From: HRBIN12 sp035762085
Lineage (GTDB): Bacteria > Actinomycetota > UBA4738 > HRBIN12
Assembly: GCA_035762085.1 (NCBI GenBank)
Contig: DASTPT010000072.1
Location: forward strand, 4,907-68,906
Reading direction: 5' to 3'
Length of the DNA: 64,000 nucleotides
Of this stretch, positions 39,634 to 47,689 are shown one piece after another. Made by a program: the position numbers and the translations under genes. How positions within the stretch are numbered: the stretch's first letter is position 1; each line of letters starts with the position of its first letter. The notes under the pieces are model-generated. The model made no database searches and was not told where the DNA came from. It was given only the letters and a program-made list of their open reading frames with translations.

Positions 39634-42108
39634 TCAGTCGGCCTCGCGTGCAACCAGCTCGCGTACGGCCTCCGCGCTCGGGAGCTCGAGGGCGTGGGCC
39701 GCGAGCTCGCGCGCCCGACCGAGGTCGACGCCCCGCACGACCCGCTTCACGCCGGGGATCGCCGGGGCGCTCATCGAGAGCTCGGTCACGCCCAGGCCGA
39801 GGAGCAATGGCGTCGCCGCCTCGTCGCCGGCCAGCTCGCCGCAGACGCCGACCCACCGACCGTGCTCCACCGCCGCCGCGCACGTCGACCCGATCAGGCG
39901 CAGCACGGCGGGGTGCAACGCGTCCGAGAGCGCGGCCACGCGCTCGTTCCCGCGGTCGGCCGCGAGCGTGTACTGCGTGAGGTCGTTCGTCCCGATGGAG
40001 AAGAAGTCGGCCTCCGGCGCGAGCGCCGACGCGGTGAGCGCGGCCGACGGAACCTCGACCATGATGCCGACCTGCAACCCCGCCGGAAGCGGGACGCCGA
40101 GACCTTCCGCCGCAGCGCCCACCGCCGCACGCGCCGCACGGAGCTCCTCGACCGTGGCGACCATCGGGAACATCAGGCGGATGGGATGGTCGGCCGCAAC
40201 CCGGAGGATCGCGCGCAGCTGCGTCACCAACAGCTCGGGGCGCTCGAGCCCGAGCCGCAGGCCGCGCATCCCGAGGAAGGGGTTCGCCTCGCGCGGCTGC
40301 GCCAGGTACGGGAGCGGCTTGTCCGCGCCGACGTCGAGCGTACGCACGACCATCGGCCGCCCGCGGAGCGTTTCCGCCGCTCGCCGGTACGCCGCCTCCT
40401 GCTCGTCCTCCGAGGGCATCTGCCCGCGCTCCATGAACAGGAACTCGGTGCGGAAGAGCCCGACGCCGTCGCAGCCCGCCTCGACGGCGGCACCGACCTC
40501 CTCCGGGGAGCCGACGTTCGCCGCCACCTCCACCGTCACGCCGTCGACGGTGACCGCCGGCGCCTGCGCCTCCGCGCGGGCCGAGCGGTCCGCCTCGGCG
40601 CGGGCGCGCCGGCGCTCCTCGAGTTCGGCGGTCACTTCGGCCGAGGGCTCCACGTGCAACAGCCCGGCGTCGCCGTCGAGCGCGAGCGCGGTCCCCTCGG
40701 CGATCTCCAGCGCGCGGTCTCCGAGACCCACGACCGCCGGGATCCCGAGCGATCGCGCCAGGATCGCGGCGTGCGACGTGGGCCCGCCGAACGCGGTCGC
40801 GATGCCGAGCGCGAGCGCCGGGTCGAGCCCGGCCGCATCGGCCGGCGTGAGATCGGGGGCCACGAGGATGCCCGGCCCCTCGAGCCTCGGCCTCGGCGCC
40901 GGCACCCCGAGGAGGTGCGCGAGCACCTGCAGGCCGACGCTGCGGAGGTCGGCCGCACGGGCGCGCATGTAGTCGTCCTCGAGCGCCTCCCACTCGGCCG
41001 CCATCGCCTCGACCGCCGCGCTCCACGCGGTCGGCGCGTCGCGGCCCCGGTCCCGGATCTCGGCGCGGACGGGGTCGAGCAGCATCTCGTCCTGCAGGAA
41101 CAACCGGTGGGCGTCGAAGATCGCCGCCTGGTACTCGCCGGCGCGGCCGGCCACGGCCGCGCGCTGCGCGTCGATGTCCACCGCCGTGGCCTCGAGCGCA
41201 TCCTGCAGCGCCCGGGCCTCGACGGCGGGATCCGTCGCCTCGCGCTCGGGGAACTCGAGGACCGGCGGCCGGAACCGCCGTGCGACGCCGAGCGCCACGC
41301 CCGGCGAGGTGGCCACGCCGGCGAGCGCGCCGGCGGGCGCCGCGGGTCCCGACGCGGTCACGACCGGCTCCTCGACGGTCCGCTCGTCGAAGCCGCGGTC
41401 GGCGAGCCCGCGCACGGCCTCGAGCGCCCGATCCGCCTCGGGGCCCGTTGCGAAGACCTCGATCTCGTCCCCCCTGGCGACGCCGAGCGTGGCGACCGCG
41501 TTCAGGCTCCGCGCGGTCACCGGCCCGCGCCCGCCGCTCACGTTGGCGACACGGACGTCGGCGTCGAACCCCGAGGCGATCTGGACGAACCGGGCCGCCG
41601 GCCGGGCGTGCAGGCCGTGCGGGTTCTCGACGACGAGGCGGACCGAGCGGGCCTGCCCCGCGTCGAAGGCCGCCGGCGCCTCGGTCGGCGCGGCTTCGCC
41701 GCCGCCGAGGTGGGCGATCTTCGGCGCCAGCCCGCCGCGCGCCTCCGCGGCCACCTGCTCGGCGCTCGCGCCGAGCTTGGCCGTGACGGCCGCCGCGACT
41801 GCCCCCTCGACGAACGGCGCCTCGCAGAGGAGGACCTTCCCGCGCTTGTCCTCGGGCAGCATCTCGAGGGCCATCTCGGCCGACAGGACCGCGCTGCCCA
41901 GGTCCATGAGGACGACCACGCCGTCGTCGGACCATGCGCGCTCGATCGCGGCTACGACCAGGACGGCATCGGTTCCAACGGGGTGATCGGGCGCGTCCAG
42001 TCCGCCGGCGGTCTCGAGCTTGACCTCGGGCCCGCCCATCTCGCGCGCCAGCTCGGCCGCGCCCTCGGCCAGCTTCCAGCTGTGCGAGACGAGGACGAGC
42101 CCGACCAC
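39634..42108 (-). CDS. dhaM: Three-domain phosphotransferase: EIIA(Dha)-HPr-full-length enzyme I
   Basis: The product is 824 aa. EIIA of the DhaM type covers about 1-135 with the phospho-histidine His9 in VLVSHSWKLA. HPr covers about 152-245 with His167 in NPHGLHARPA. A complete enzyme I covers about 258-824 with His446 in GGPTSHAAIL and the PEP-binding barrel GVGLFRTEFLFMERGQMP, MVRTLDVGADKP, IGTNDLTQYTLA and VCGELAGD. Escherichia coli DhaM ends inside a truncated EI domain; this one is complete and should charge itself from PEP and pass phosphate to DhaL-ADP. It starts 9 nt after the sdhD-type gene. Confidence 0.93.
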   Translation of the reverse strand: MVGLVLVSHSWKLAEGAAELAREMGGPEVKLETAGGLDAPDHPVGTDAVLVVAAIERAWSDDGVVVLMDLGSAVLSAEMALEMLPEDKRGKVLLCEAPFVEGAVAAAVTAKLGASAEQVAAEARGGLAPKIAHLGGGEAAPTEAPAAFDAGQARSVRLVVENPHGLHARPAARFVQIASGFDADVRVANVSGGRGPVTARSLNAVATLGVARGDEIEVFATGPEADRALEAVRGLADRGFDERTVEEPVVTASGPAAPAGALAGVATSPGVALGVARRFRPPVLEFPEREATDPAVEARALQDALEATAVDIDAQRAAVAGRAGEYQAAIFDAHRLFLQDEMLLDPVRAEIRDRGRDAPTAWSAAVEAMAAEWEALEDDYMRARAADLRSVGLQVLAHLLGVPAPRPRLEGPGILVAPDLTPADAAGLDPALALGIATAFGGPTSHAAILARSLGIPAVVGLGDRALEIAEGTALALDGDAGLLHVEPSAEVTAELEERRRARAEADRSARAEAQAPAVTVDGVTVEVAANVGSPEEVGAAVEAGCDGVGLFRTEFLFMERGQMPSEDEQEAAYRRAAETLRGRPMVVRTLDVGADKPLPYLAQPREANPFLGMRGLRLGLERPELLVTQLRAILRVAADHPIRLMFPMVATVEELRAARAAVGAAAEGLGVPLPAGLQVGIMVEVPSAALTASALAPEADFFSIGTNDLTQYTLAADRGNERVAALSDALHPAVLRLIGSTCAAAVEHGRWVGVCGELAGDEAATPLLLGLGVTELSMSAPAIPGVKRVVRGVDLGRARELAAHALELPSAEAVRELVAREAD

Positions 42109-42117
42109 GGCGAGGCC

Positions 42118-42519
42118 TCAGGCGCGCGTCGCGAGCGTGCCGACGAGGAAGAAGCCGTACGCGACCGTCGCGATGCCGAGCACCCACAGCCCCAGGTCGA
42201 TCCGGCGCCGGGCGCGCCCGCTGAACCCCATGTCCAACAGGACGGCGCGGAGGCCCAGCAGGGCGTGGGTCGTGACGGTGACGAGGAAGAAGCACTCCAC
42301 CGTGAAGATCAGCGGGCTGGCGATGTAGTCCAGCACCTGCTGGTACGAGCGCAGCCCCCCCACCTCCTGGACGACGAAGTGATGGGCGATCATGTGCACG
42401 ACCAGCAGCACGAGCAGCGCCACGCCCGTGATGACGGTCCAGCGCCACACGCGGACGGACTTGCCGCCGGGGATCGGGCGACGCTTCGTGGGGACGGGGC
42501 GGGTCGGGGCGACGTCCAT
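42118..42519 (-). CDS. sdhD: Succinate-dehydrogenase-type membrane anchor (SdhD-like) of the GlpA module
   Basis: The product is 133 aa with three membrane helices (about 27-48, 68-95 and 106-128). The first helix ends HMIAHHFVV and the second holds THALLGLRAVL, histidine positions that in SDH cytochrome b subunits ligate heme. A Pro-rich, basic N-terminus precedes them. It should form the membrane quinone site with the SdhC-like subunit. It is 2 nt from that gene and 9 nt before dhaM. No sdhA is nearby, so the partner flavoprotein is presumably GlpA. Confidence 0.82.
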   Translation of the reverse strand: MDVAPTRPVPTKRRPIPGGKSVRVWRWTVITGVALLVLLVVHMIAHHFVVQEVGGLRSYQQVLDYIASPLIFTVECFFLVTVTTHALLGLRAVLLDMGFSGRARRRIDLGLWVLGIATVAYGFFLVGTLATRA

Positions 42520-42521
42520 CC

Positions 42522-42971
42522 CTACTCACCCCCCAGGACGTGGATCGCGCTGTAGACCAGGAGGGTCGTCCCGATCACGGTGAAGGCCCAGAACAGGGCC
42601 TTCTGCCGGTCGGGGACGACCCCCGTGCCGACGAGCGCGACGCGCACGCCGTTCAGGCCGTGGAACAGGATGCCGAAGATGAGCAGGACGTCGAGCAGCA
42701 GGAACACCGTGTTCGTCGCCAGCTCGACGAAGTCGTTCCACATCGACTCCCCGACGAGCAGCATCGAGAGCACGGCGAGGTGCAGGTAGAGGTAGAAGAC
42801 GAGGCCGAGGCCCGTGATCCGGTTCGCCGCGAACGCCCACGACCCGATCGTGCGGCCGCGCGGGTCGAACCAGCCGGTCGGCGTGACCCCGATACCCTTG
42901 CGCAGCACCGGCCCTCGGCGTGACCGCTCCTCGCTGCCCGGGATCTGATCGGTGGTCGTCGGCTGGCTCAT
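42522..42971 (-). CDS. sdhC: Succinate-dehydrogenase cytochrome b-type subunit (SdhC-like) of the GlpA module
   Basis: The product is 149 aa. The N-terminal polar segment (about 1-45) is followed by RITGLGLVFYLYLHLAVLS, the SdhC signature, and by FHGLNGVRVALVG, whose His is the likely second heme ligand; a third helix ends the chain. ATG 42971 overlaps the stop of the iron-sulfur subunit by four bases (ATGA). Together with the next gene it would anchor the complex and reduce quinone. Confidence 0.85.
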   Translation of the reverse strand: MSQPTTTDQIPGSEERSRRGPVLRKGIGVTPTGWFDPRGRTIGSWAFAANRITGLGLVFYLYLHLAVLSMLLVGESMWNDFVELATNTVFLLLDVLLIFGILFHGLNGVRVALVGTGVVPDRQKALFWAFTVIGTTLLVYSAIHVLGGE

Positions 42972-43735
42972 CGGATTCCCTCCATCCGATCCGGGGTCAC
43001 GAGCGCGCCGCCGGTGAGCACGCCGCGGAGCGCCATGATCCGGGCGGCGGGGTTCACGTTCGAGGGGCAGGCCTCGCTGCACTCGAAGGCCGCGTGGCAG
43101 CGCCACACGCCGTCCGGCTCGTCGGCCCAGTTGAGCAGCCCGGTGATGTCGGCGCCGCGTGGCTCCTCGTGCATCCGCTGTGCAGCGGCGAGCGCGGCCG
43201 GGCCGACGTAGCGGTCGGTCGTCGCCGCGATCGGACACGCGGACAGGCACAGGCCGCACTCGATGCAGTCCTCGTAGCGGATGTACGTGGGGATGCCGTC
43301 CGGCGTCGTGGCCTCGGCGTTGAACTCGCTCGAGCGCACGTACGGGTACTCGTCCGGGAATCGCGCGTAGAACTCGTCCATGTCCACCACGAGATCGGCC
43401 AGCACGGGGACGTTCGCGATCGGCTCGACGGTGATGTCCAGCCCGAGGTCGTGCACGTCCGTCACGCACATCAGGACCTCGCGGCCGTTCACGCGCACAC
43501 CGCAGGTGCCGCACGAGGCGTGGAAGCACGAGTGCCGCAGCATCAACGACGGGTCCTGGTGGAGCTGGATCCACTTCAGCGCGTCGAGGAGCGTCATCCG
43601 CTCGGCGAGCGGCACGTCGAACGTGTCGACGTGCGAGGCCTCGTCGCCTCGCTTGTACCGGAAGACGTGGAACCGCCGGGACTCGGTCGCCCCGGCTGCG
43701 GCTGGCTGGTCGGTTGCGGTCTGCACGGCGCTCAC
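42968..43735 (-). CDS. sdhB: SDH/FRD-type iron-sulfur subunit, partner of GlpA
   Basis: The product is 255 aa. All three cluster motifs of SdhB/FrdB are intact: [2Fe-2S] in SCFHASCGTCGVRVNG and the later MC; [4Fe-4S] in CIECGLCLSACP; [3Fe-4S] in CHAAFECSEACPSNVNP. This is a complete electron wire from a flavin to quinone and heme. It begins 1 nt after the glpA stop, where an SdhA would normally be, and is overlapped by the sdhC-type gene. The two halves of an SDH therefore appear joined to a G3P dehydrogenase. Confidence 0.92.
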   Translation of the reverse strand: MSAVQTATDQPAAAGATESRRFHVFRYKRGDEASHVDTFDVPLAERMTLLDALKWIQLHQDPSLMLRHSCFHASCGTCGVRVNGREVLMCVTDVHDLGLDITVEPIANVPVLADLVVDMDEFYARFPDEYPYVRSSEFNAEATTPDGIPTYIRYEDCIECGLCLSACPIAATTDRYVGPAALAAAQRMHEEPRGADITGLLNWADEPDGVWRCHAAFECSEACPSNVNPAARIMALRGVLTGGALVTPDRMEGIR

Positions 43736-43736
43736 C

Positions 43737-44918
43737 TCAGGCGGCGGAGTAGTAGGCGGTGTGGGGGAGCAGGACGGTGTCGCGGGTCCTGCACTCGGCC
43801 TCGATGCCGAGCTTGCCGCAGATCACGTTCGCGCAGAGCTCGGCCATGCCTCGGAGCGTGGTGCCCTTGCCTCCCGTGATCGTGACGAACCCCTCGACGC
43901 CGTCGGACTCCCTGTGATCGAAGGTCTTGAAGGTGCGAGACAGCTCGCGTCCGGTGTCGGCCTCGCCCCGCGAGCCGATGAGGGGCCGGGCGGCCGACCA
44001 CGCTGCACGGAACTCGGCGCGGCTCACGGCGGGGACGAGCTTCGCGCCCTCCTCGTACATCCGCTGCACGTGGTCCTCCGGCACCCCGAGGTCGTCCGGA
44101 TCCTCCACGGTCCAGGAGCTGGTCCCGACGACCGAGAGCCCGCGCTGCGGAACGATGATGTCGCCGTCGCCCGACTTGTGGAGCCGGTTCAGCACCATGT
44201 TGCACAGGCGGCCCCGCAACGCCAGGAGCACACCTGGCGACGGGCGGATCGGGACGTCCACTCCGGCCATCCGCGCGATGTGCTCGGACCACGGCCCGGT
44301 GGCGTTCACGACGATGTCGGCGCGGATCGTCCCCTCCTTGCCGGTGACGTGATCGCGCACCACGGCGCCGGACACGACGCGATCGGTGACGACCAGGTCC
44401 AGCACCTCGATGTAGGGATGGATCGATGCCCCGTTGTGTTTGGCCGTGGCGAAGAACCGCAGTGGCATCCGCATAGCGTCCATCGTGCCGTCCGGGATCC
44501 GCACGGCAGCCTTCAGCTCCGGGTTCAGGTTCGGCTCGAGCGCGAGCGCCTCGGAGGGTGTGAGCTGCTGCGTCGGGATGCCGCTCTCGGCGCACCCCTT
44601 GAGGAAGGGCTCGAGGTACTCCATGTCCTCGTCGTCGATCGCCACGAACAGGCCGTCGTTCTCCTCGAACGAGCCGGGGCAGATCCGGCGGAGGATCATG
44701 TTCTCCTCGATGCACTCGACGGCGGACTCCTGGTCCCCGACGGCGTAGCGCGCCCCGCTGTGGAGGAGCCCGTGGTGGCGGCCCGTCGTCCCCGAGGTCA
44801 CCTCCCCGCGCTCGACGAGCGTGACCTTCAGGCCGCGGAGCGTGAGGTCGTGCGCGAGCGCCCCCCCGGTCCCTCCGCCGCCGACGATCAGGATGTGTGC
44901 GGGCGCGGTGACGGACAC
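43737..44918 (-). CDS. glpA: Short GlpA-type glycerol-3-phosphate dehydrogenase flavoprotein
   Basis: The product is 393 aa. The FAD Rossmann motif is IVGGGGTGG (about 11-19), and it is followed by the GlpA-specific SGTTGRHHGLLHSGARY, VPQRGLSVVGTSSW and FVTITGGKGTT. It oxidises G3P to DHAP. Escherichia coli GlpA (542 aa) continues with a BFD-type [2Fe-2S] domain; here the chain stops about where that would begin and has no cysteine cluster. An SdhB-type subunit follows 1 nt later, and GlpB and GlpC are absent. A GGGAGGT sequence precedes GTG 44918. Confidence 0.93.
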   Translation of the reverse strand: MSVTAPAHILIVGGGGTGGALAHDLTLRGLKVTLVERGEVTSGTTGRHHGLLHSGARYAVGDQESAVECIEENMILRRICPGSFEENDGLFVAIDDEDMEYLEPFLKGCAESGIPTQQLTPSEALALEPNLNPELKAAVRIPDGTMDAMRMPLRFFATAKHNGASIHPYIEVLDLVVTDRVVSGAVVRDHVTGKEGTIRADIVVNATGPWSEHIARMAGVDVPIRPSPGVLLALRGRLCNMVLNRLHKSGDGDIIVPQRGLSVVGTSSWTVEDPDDLGVPEDHVQRMYEEGAKLVPAVSRAEFRAAWSAARPLIGSRGEADTGRELSRTFKTFDHRESDGVEGFVTITGGKGTTLRGMAELCANVICGKLGIEAECRTRDTVLLPHTAYYSAA

Positions 44919-44976
44919 GGCTCATCGACCTCCCGAGCGCCCCGGCGCCGAGGCGACCCGAGGCCCGACGTGCGAA

Positions 44977-44999
44977 GGGGCGGGCAGATCGCCCGCCCC
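44977..44999 (-). terminator. Hairpin between the FAEGQ-repeat gene and glpA
   Basis: GGGGCGGGC (44977-44985) and GCCCGCCCC (44991-44999) form a perfect 9-bp stem with a 5-nt loop. It lies 3' of the small gene and 5' of glpA on the minus strand. No T-run is clear, so it may attenuate rather than stop transcription. Confidence 0.55.
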
Positions 45000-45105
45000 A
45001 CCACGGACGACGCCCCCGAACTCTCCGGACGTGCGTCCCATACGGACCGAGTGTGCCATCGGCGTCGGGGAGCGACGCGGGACGGTCGCCCCCTCCGGCG
45101 CCGGA

Positions 45106-45309
45106 CTATCGCTCCTTCTGGCCCTCGGCGAACCCGGTCTTGCGGTGCGCCTCCTCGTCGTGATCCATCTCCTGGCCCTCGGCGAAGTTGCCGTGGTGCT
45201 CGTCGTGCTCCTGATGGCCCGATTGCTGCCCCTCGGCGAAGTCGCCGTCGTGGCGCTTCTCGTCGCGGGACTCCTGTCCCTCGGCGAAGTTCCCGTGCTC
45301 GTCGCCCAT
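45106..45309 (-). CDS. Small acidic FAEGQ-repeat protein
   Basis: The product is 67 aa and almost entirely repeats: FAEGQ occurs at residues 8-12, 24-28, 42-46 and 60-64, joined by His/Asp/Glu-rich spacers of 11-13 residues. It is extremely hydrophilic and probably disordered. A clear GGAGGTGG precedes ATG 45309, and a GGGTAT promoter lies upstream. It resembles in style, but not in sequence, the KGG-type stress repeat proteins. It lies between glpK and glpA with hairpins on both sides, so it is probably its own transcript. The function is unknown. Confidence 0.78.
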   Translation of the reverse strand: MGDEHGNFAEGQESRDEKRHDGDFAEGQQSGHQEHDEHHGNFAEGQEMDHDEEAHRKTGFAEGQKER

Positions 45310-45344
45310 GTTCCACCTCCGTCGTCGATGCGACACGTGTCCGT

Positions 45345-45368
45345 ATACCCGGGGTGGCCGGGCGTTAC
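45345..45368 (-). promoter_or_regulatory. SigB/SigF-like stress promoter of the FAEGQ-repeat gene
   Basis: On the minus strand GGGTAT (45350-45345) is preceded by GCGT at 16 nt. This fits the actinobacterial general-stress consensus GNNT-N14-16-GGGTAY. The transcription start would fall about 28 nt before ATG 45309, leaving room for the Shine-Dalgarno sequence. Confidence 0.5.
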
Positions 45369-45423
45369 GCGCTCGGGACGGGTTCGTGCGTGGCGGTACG
45401 TCACGGTTGCGTCTCCCGCTCGG

Positions 45424-45446
45424 GCGACCGGCCCCGAGCCGGTCGC
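45424..45446 (-). terminator. Second hairpin downstream of glpK
   Basis: GCGACCGGC (45424-45432) and GCCGGTCGC (45438-45446) pair perfectly over 9 bp around CCCGA. It lies just beyond the larger hairpin at 45451-45487. Confidence 0.55.
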
Positions 45447-45450
45447 GCCG

Positions 45451-45487
45451 CCGGCGGGGGCGGCGGCGCAGTGGCCGCCCCCGCCGG
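45451..45487 (-). terminator. Strong hairpin directly downstream of glpK
   Basis: The 14-bp perfect stem CCGGCGGGGGCGGC / GCCGCCCCCGCCGG (45451-45464 with 45474-45487) has a 9-nt loop. It begins 10 nt after the glpK stop. This likely ends or sharply reduces the glpF-dhaK-dhaL-glpK transcript. Confidence 0.7.
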
Positions 45488-45497
45488 GCGCGCGTCC

Positions 45498-47000
45498 CTA
45501 CTCCTGCTCGACCCAGTCGAACGTGCGGGTGACGGCCTTCTTCCACAGGCCGTACTCCCGCTCGACCTCGTCCTTGGGCATCTTGGGGTCCCACTCCTTG
45601 TCCTTGCCCCAGTTCGCCCGCAGGTCCTCGACCTCCTTCCAGAACCCGACCGCGAGTCCCGCGGCGTATGCGGCTCCGAGCGCGGTCGTCTCCGCGACCG
45701 TCGGACGGATCACCGGCACGCCGAGGACGTCGGCCTGGAACTGCATCAGGAGCTCGTTGTAGACCATGCCGCCGTCGACCTTGAGGGCCGTCAGCGCGAC
45801 GCCGGAGTCGGCGTTCATCGCGTCGAGCACCTCACGGGTCTGCCACGCGGTGGCCTCGAGGGTCGCCCGGGCGATGTGCCCCTTGTTGACGTACCGGGTG
45901 AGGCCCGCGATGACGCCGCGAGCGTCGTTCTTCCAGTACGGGGCGAACAGGCCCGAGATCCACGGAACGAAGTAGATCCCGCCGTTGTCCTCGACGGTCG
46001 CGGCGAGTGCCTCGATGTCGGGGGACTTCTCGATCATCCCGAGGTTATCGCGCAGCCACTGCACGAGCGCTCCGGTGATGGCGATCGAACCCTCCAGGCA
46101 GTACACGGCTGGCTGGTCGCCGATCTTGTAGCCGAGCGTCGTGAGCAGACCGCTCTTCGACGGCACGGGCGAGGTGCCCGTGTTGAGCAGCATGAAGCAG
46201 CCCGTCCCGTACGTGTTCTTCGCCTCACCGGTGGAGAAGCACGTCTGGCCGAACAGGGCCGCCTGCTGGTCGCCGAGGTCTCCGGCGACGGGGATGCCGG
46301 CGAGGTCGCCGACGGCCGTGCCGTAGACATCGCTCGAGGGACGGACGGCGGGCAGCATCGCCCGCGGGATCCCCATGACGCCGAGGATCTCGTCGTCCCA
46401 ATCCAGCGTCTCCAGGTTCATGAGCATGGTCCGGCTGGCGTTCGACACGTCGGTGACGTGCGCGCCACCGTCGGGGCCACCCGTCAGGTTCCAGATGCAC
46501 CATGTGTCGATGTTGCCGAACAGGACCTCGCCGGCCTCGGCCTTGGCCCGCACACCCTCGACGTTGTCGAGGATCCACTTGACCTTCGGCCCCGAGAAGT
46601 AGGTCGCGAGCGGCAGACCGGTCTTCGGGCGAAGCCGGTCCTGGCCCCCGTCCTTGGCGAGCTCGTTGCAGATCTGATCGGTCCGGGTGTCCTGCCAGAC
46701 GATCGCGTTGTGGACGGGCTTGCCGGTGGCCTTCTCCCACACCACGGTGGTCTCGCGCTGGTTCGTGATGCCGACGGCGGCGAGATCGCTCGCCTTCAGC
46801 TTCGTGTTCGCCAGCCCGCCCTTGATGACCTCCTGGCTGCGCGTCCAGATCTCGTCCGCGTCGTGCTCCACCCAGCCCGGCTTCGGGTAGATCTGCTCGT
46901 GCTCCTTCTGGTCGATCCCGACCACCTTGCCCGAGTGGTCGAAGATCATGAACCTGGTGCTGGTGGTGCCCTGGTCCAGGGCGCCTACGTAATCAGCCAT
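45498..47000 (-). CDS. glpK: Glycerol kinase
   Basis: The product is 500 aa (family about 500). Marks are GALDQGTTSTRFMIFD at the start (phosphate 1 loop), GITNQRETTVVWE, WQDTRT, the substrate-binding GDQQAALFGQ, TYGTGCFML and the C-terminal VDGGMVYNELLMQFQAD. It phosphorylates glycerol to G3P, the substrate of the GlpA module downstream. A strong Shine-Dalgarno sequence (AAAGGAGGA) precedes ATG 47000, 28 nt after dhaL. Residues that mediate fructose-bisphosphate or IIA-Glc control cannot be judged without alignment. Confidence 0.97.
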   Translation of the reverse strand: MADYVGALDQGTTSTRFMIFDHSGKVVGIDQKEHEQIYPKPGWVEHDADEIWTRSQEVIKGGLANTKLKASDLAAVGITNQRETTVVWEKATGKPVHNAIVWQDTRTDQICNELAKDGGQDRLRPKTGLPLATYFSGPKVKWILDNVEGVRAKAEAGEVLFGNIDTWCIWNLTGGPDGGAHVTDVSNASRTMLMNLETLDWDDEILGVMGIPRAMLPAVRPSSDVYGTAVGDLAGIPVAGDLGDQQAALFGQTCFSTGEAKNTYGTGCFMLLNTGTSPVPSKSGLLTTLGYKIGDQPAVYCLEGSIAITGALVQWLRDNLGMIEKSPDIEALAATVEDNGGIYFVPWISGLFAPYWKNDARGVIAGLTRYVNKGHIARATLEATAWQTREVLDAMNADSGVALTALKVDGGMVYNELLMQFQADVLGVPVIRPTVAETTALGAAYAAGLAVGFWKEVEDLRANWGKDKEWDPKMPKDEVEREYGLWKKAVTRTFDWVEQE

Positions 47001-47028
47001 CTGTCCTCCTTTTCCGGTCGGGTCGTCT

Positions 47029-47667
47029 TCATCCGCCGCCGCTCCAGGAATCCGCCGCCGCCTTCAGGAGCAGGTAGGAAGACGTGGCGCCCGGGTCCTG
47101 GTGGCCGGCGCTGCGTTCGCCCAGGTAGCTCGCCCGACCCTTCCGAGCCACCCATGGGATGGTTGCCTTCATGCCCTCCTCGGCCGCCTCGGCCGAGCGC
47201 CGGAGGGCCTCGGGGAACGCCTCGCCCTCGTCGACGGCCTTGCGGAAGGCGTCGCGCGCGGGGATGAGCGCGTCGACCATCGTCTTGTCGCCCGGCTCCG
47301 CCTTGCCGCGCATCTGCACGCCCTCCACGCCCTTCTCCAGCGCGAGCGCCCAGTCGGCCGGCTCCAGGTCGGCCTTGCCGGCCGTGGCCGTGCCGAACTG
47401 GAGGAACAGCGTCCCGTACAGCGGACCGCCGGCGCCCCCGACGGTCGAGACCAGCGTCATCCCGACCGTCTTCAGCAGCCCGCCGATGTCGCCGTTCGGC
47501 ACGCCCTCGACCTTGCCGAGCACGGCCTGCATGCCGCGGTTCATGTTGATCCCGTGGTCTGCGTCCCCGATCGCCGAGTCGAGCTGGGTGAGGTACTCCT
47601 TGTTCTCCGCGATGACGTCGGCGAACGACCGCACCCAGCGGACCGCGTCCTCGAAGGACACGCTCAC
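47029..47667 (-). CDS. dhaL: Dihydroxyacetone kinase ADP-binding subunit DhaL
   Basis: The product is 212 aa. The metal-ADP site is in DSAIGDADHGINMNRG (clustered Asp), the Gly-rich cap is GGAGGPLYGT, and later blocks are GDKTMVDALIPA and GRASYLGERSAGHQDPGATSS. It carries ADP that is re-phosphorylated by DhaM and passes phosphate to DHA on DhaK. GTG 47667 is 70 nt after dhaK, across a hairpin. A second, divergent dhaL lies at 49727. Confidence 0.94.
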   Translation of the reverse strand: MSVSFEDAVRWVRSFADVIAENKEYLTQLDSAIGDADHGINMNRGMQAVLGKVEGVPNGDIGGLLKTVGMTLVSTVGGAGGPLYGTLFLQFGTATAGKADLEPADWALALEKGVEGVQMRGKAEPGDKTMVDALIPARDAFRKAVDEGEAFPEALRRSAEAAEEGMKATIPWVARKGRASYLGERSAGHQDPGATSSYLLLKAAADSWSGGG

Positions 47668-47689
47668 CTGCCACCCCCTATCGAGGGAC

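Noticed and set aside
36959..42529. A minus-strand frame open for more than 1,800 codons across the glycerol genes
   Set aside because: Only its last part (glpX) is real. The rest is an antisense or off-frame shadow of pgsA, dhaM and others, typical of DNA with over 70% G+C, and shows Arg/Gly/Ala-rich nonsense.
42118..43735. An ordinary succinate dehydrogenase operon
   Set aside because: No sdhA lies in the window. The gene directly before sdhB is a GlpA-type flavoprotein whose motifs are G3P-specific, so SDH was kept only as an alternative.
45116..45310. Four similar DNA units with a shared CCCTCGGCGAA core, looking like a short direct-repeat or CRISPR-like array
   Set aside because: They encode the FAEGQ units of a small protein with its own Shine-Dalgarno sequence. 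Spacers are related and unequal, and no cas genes are present.
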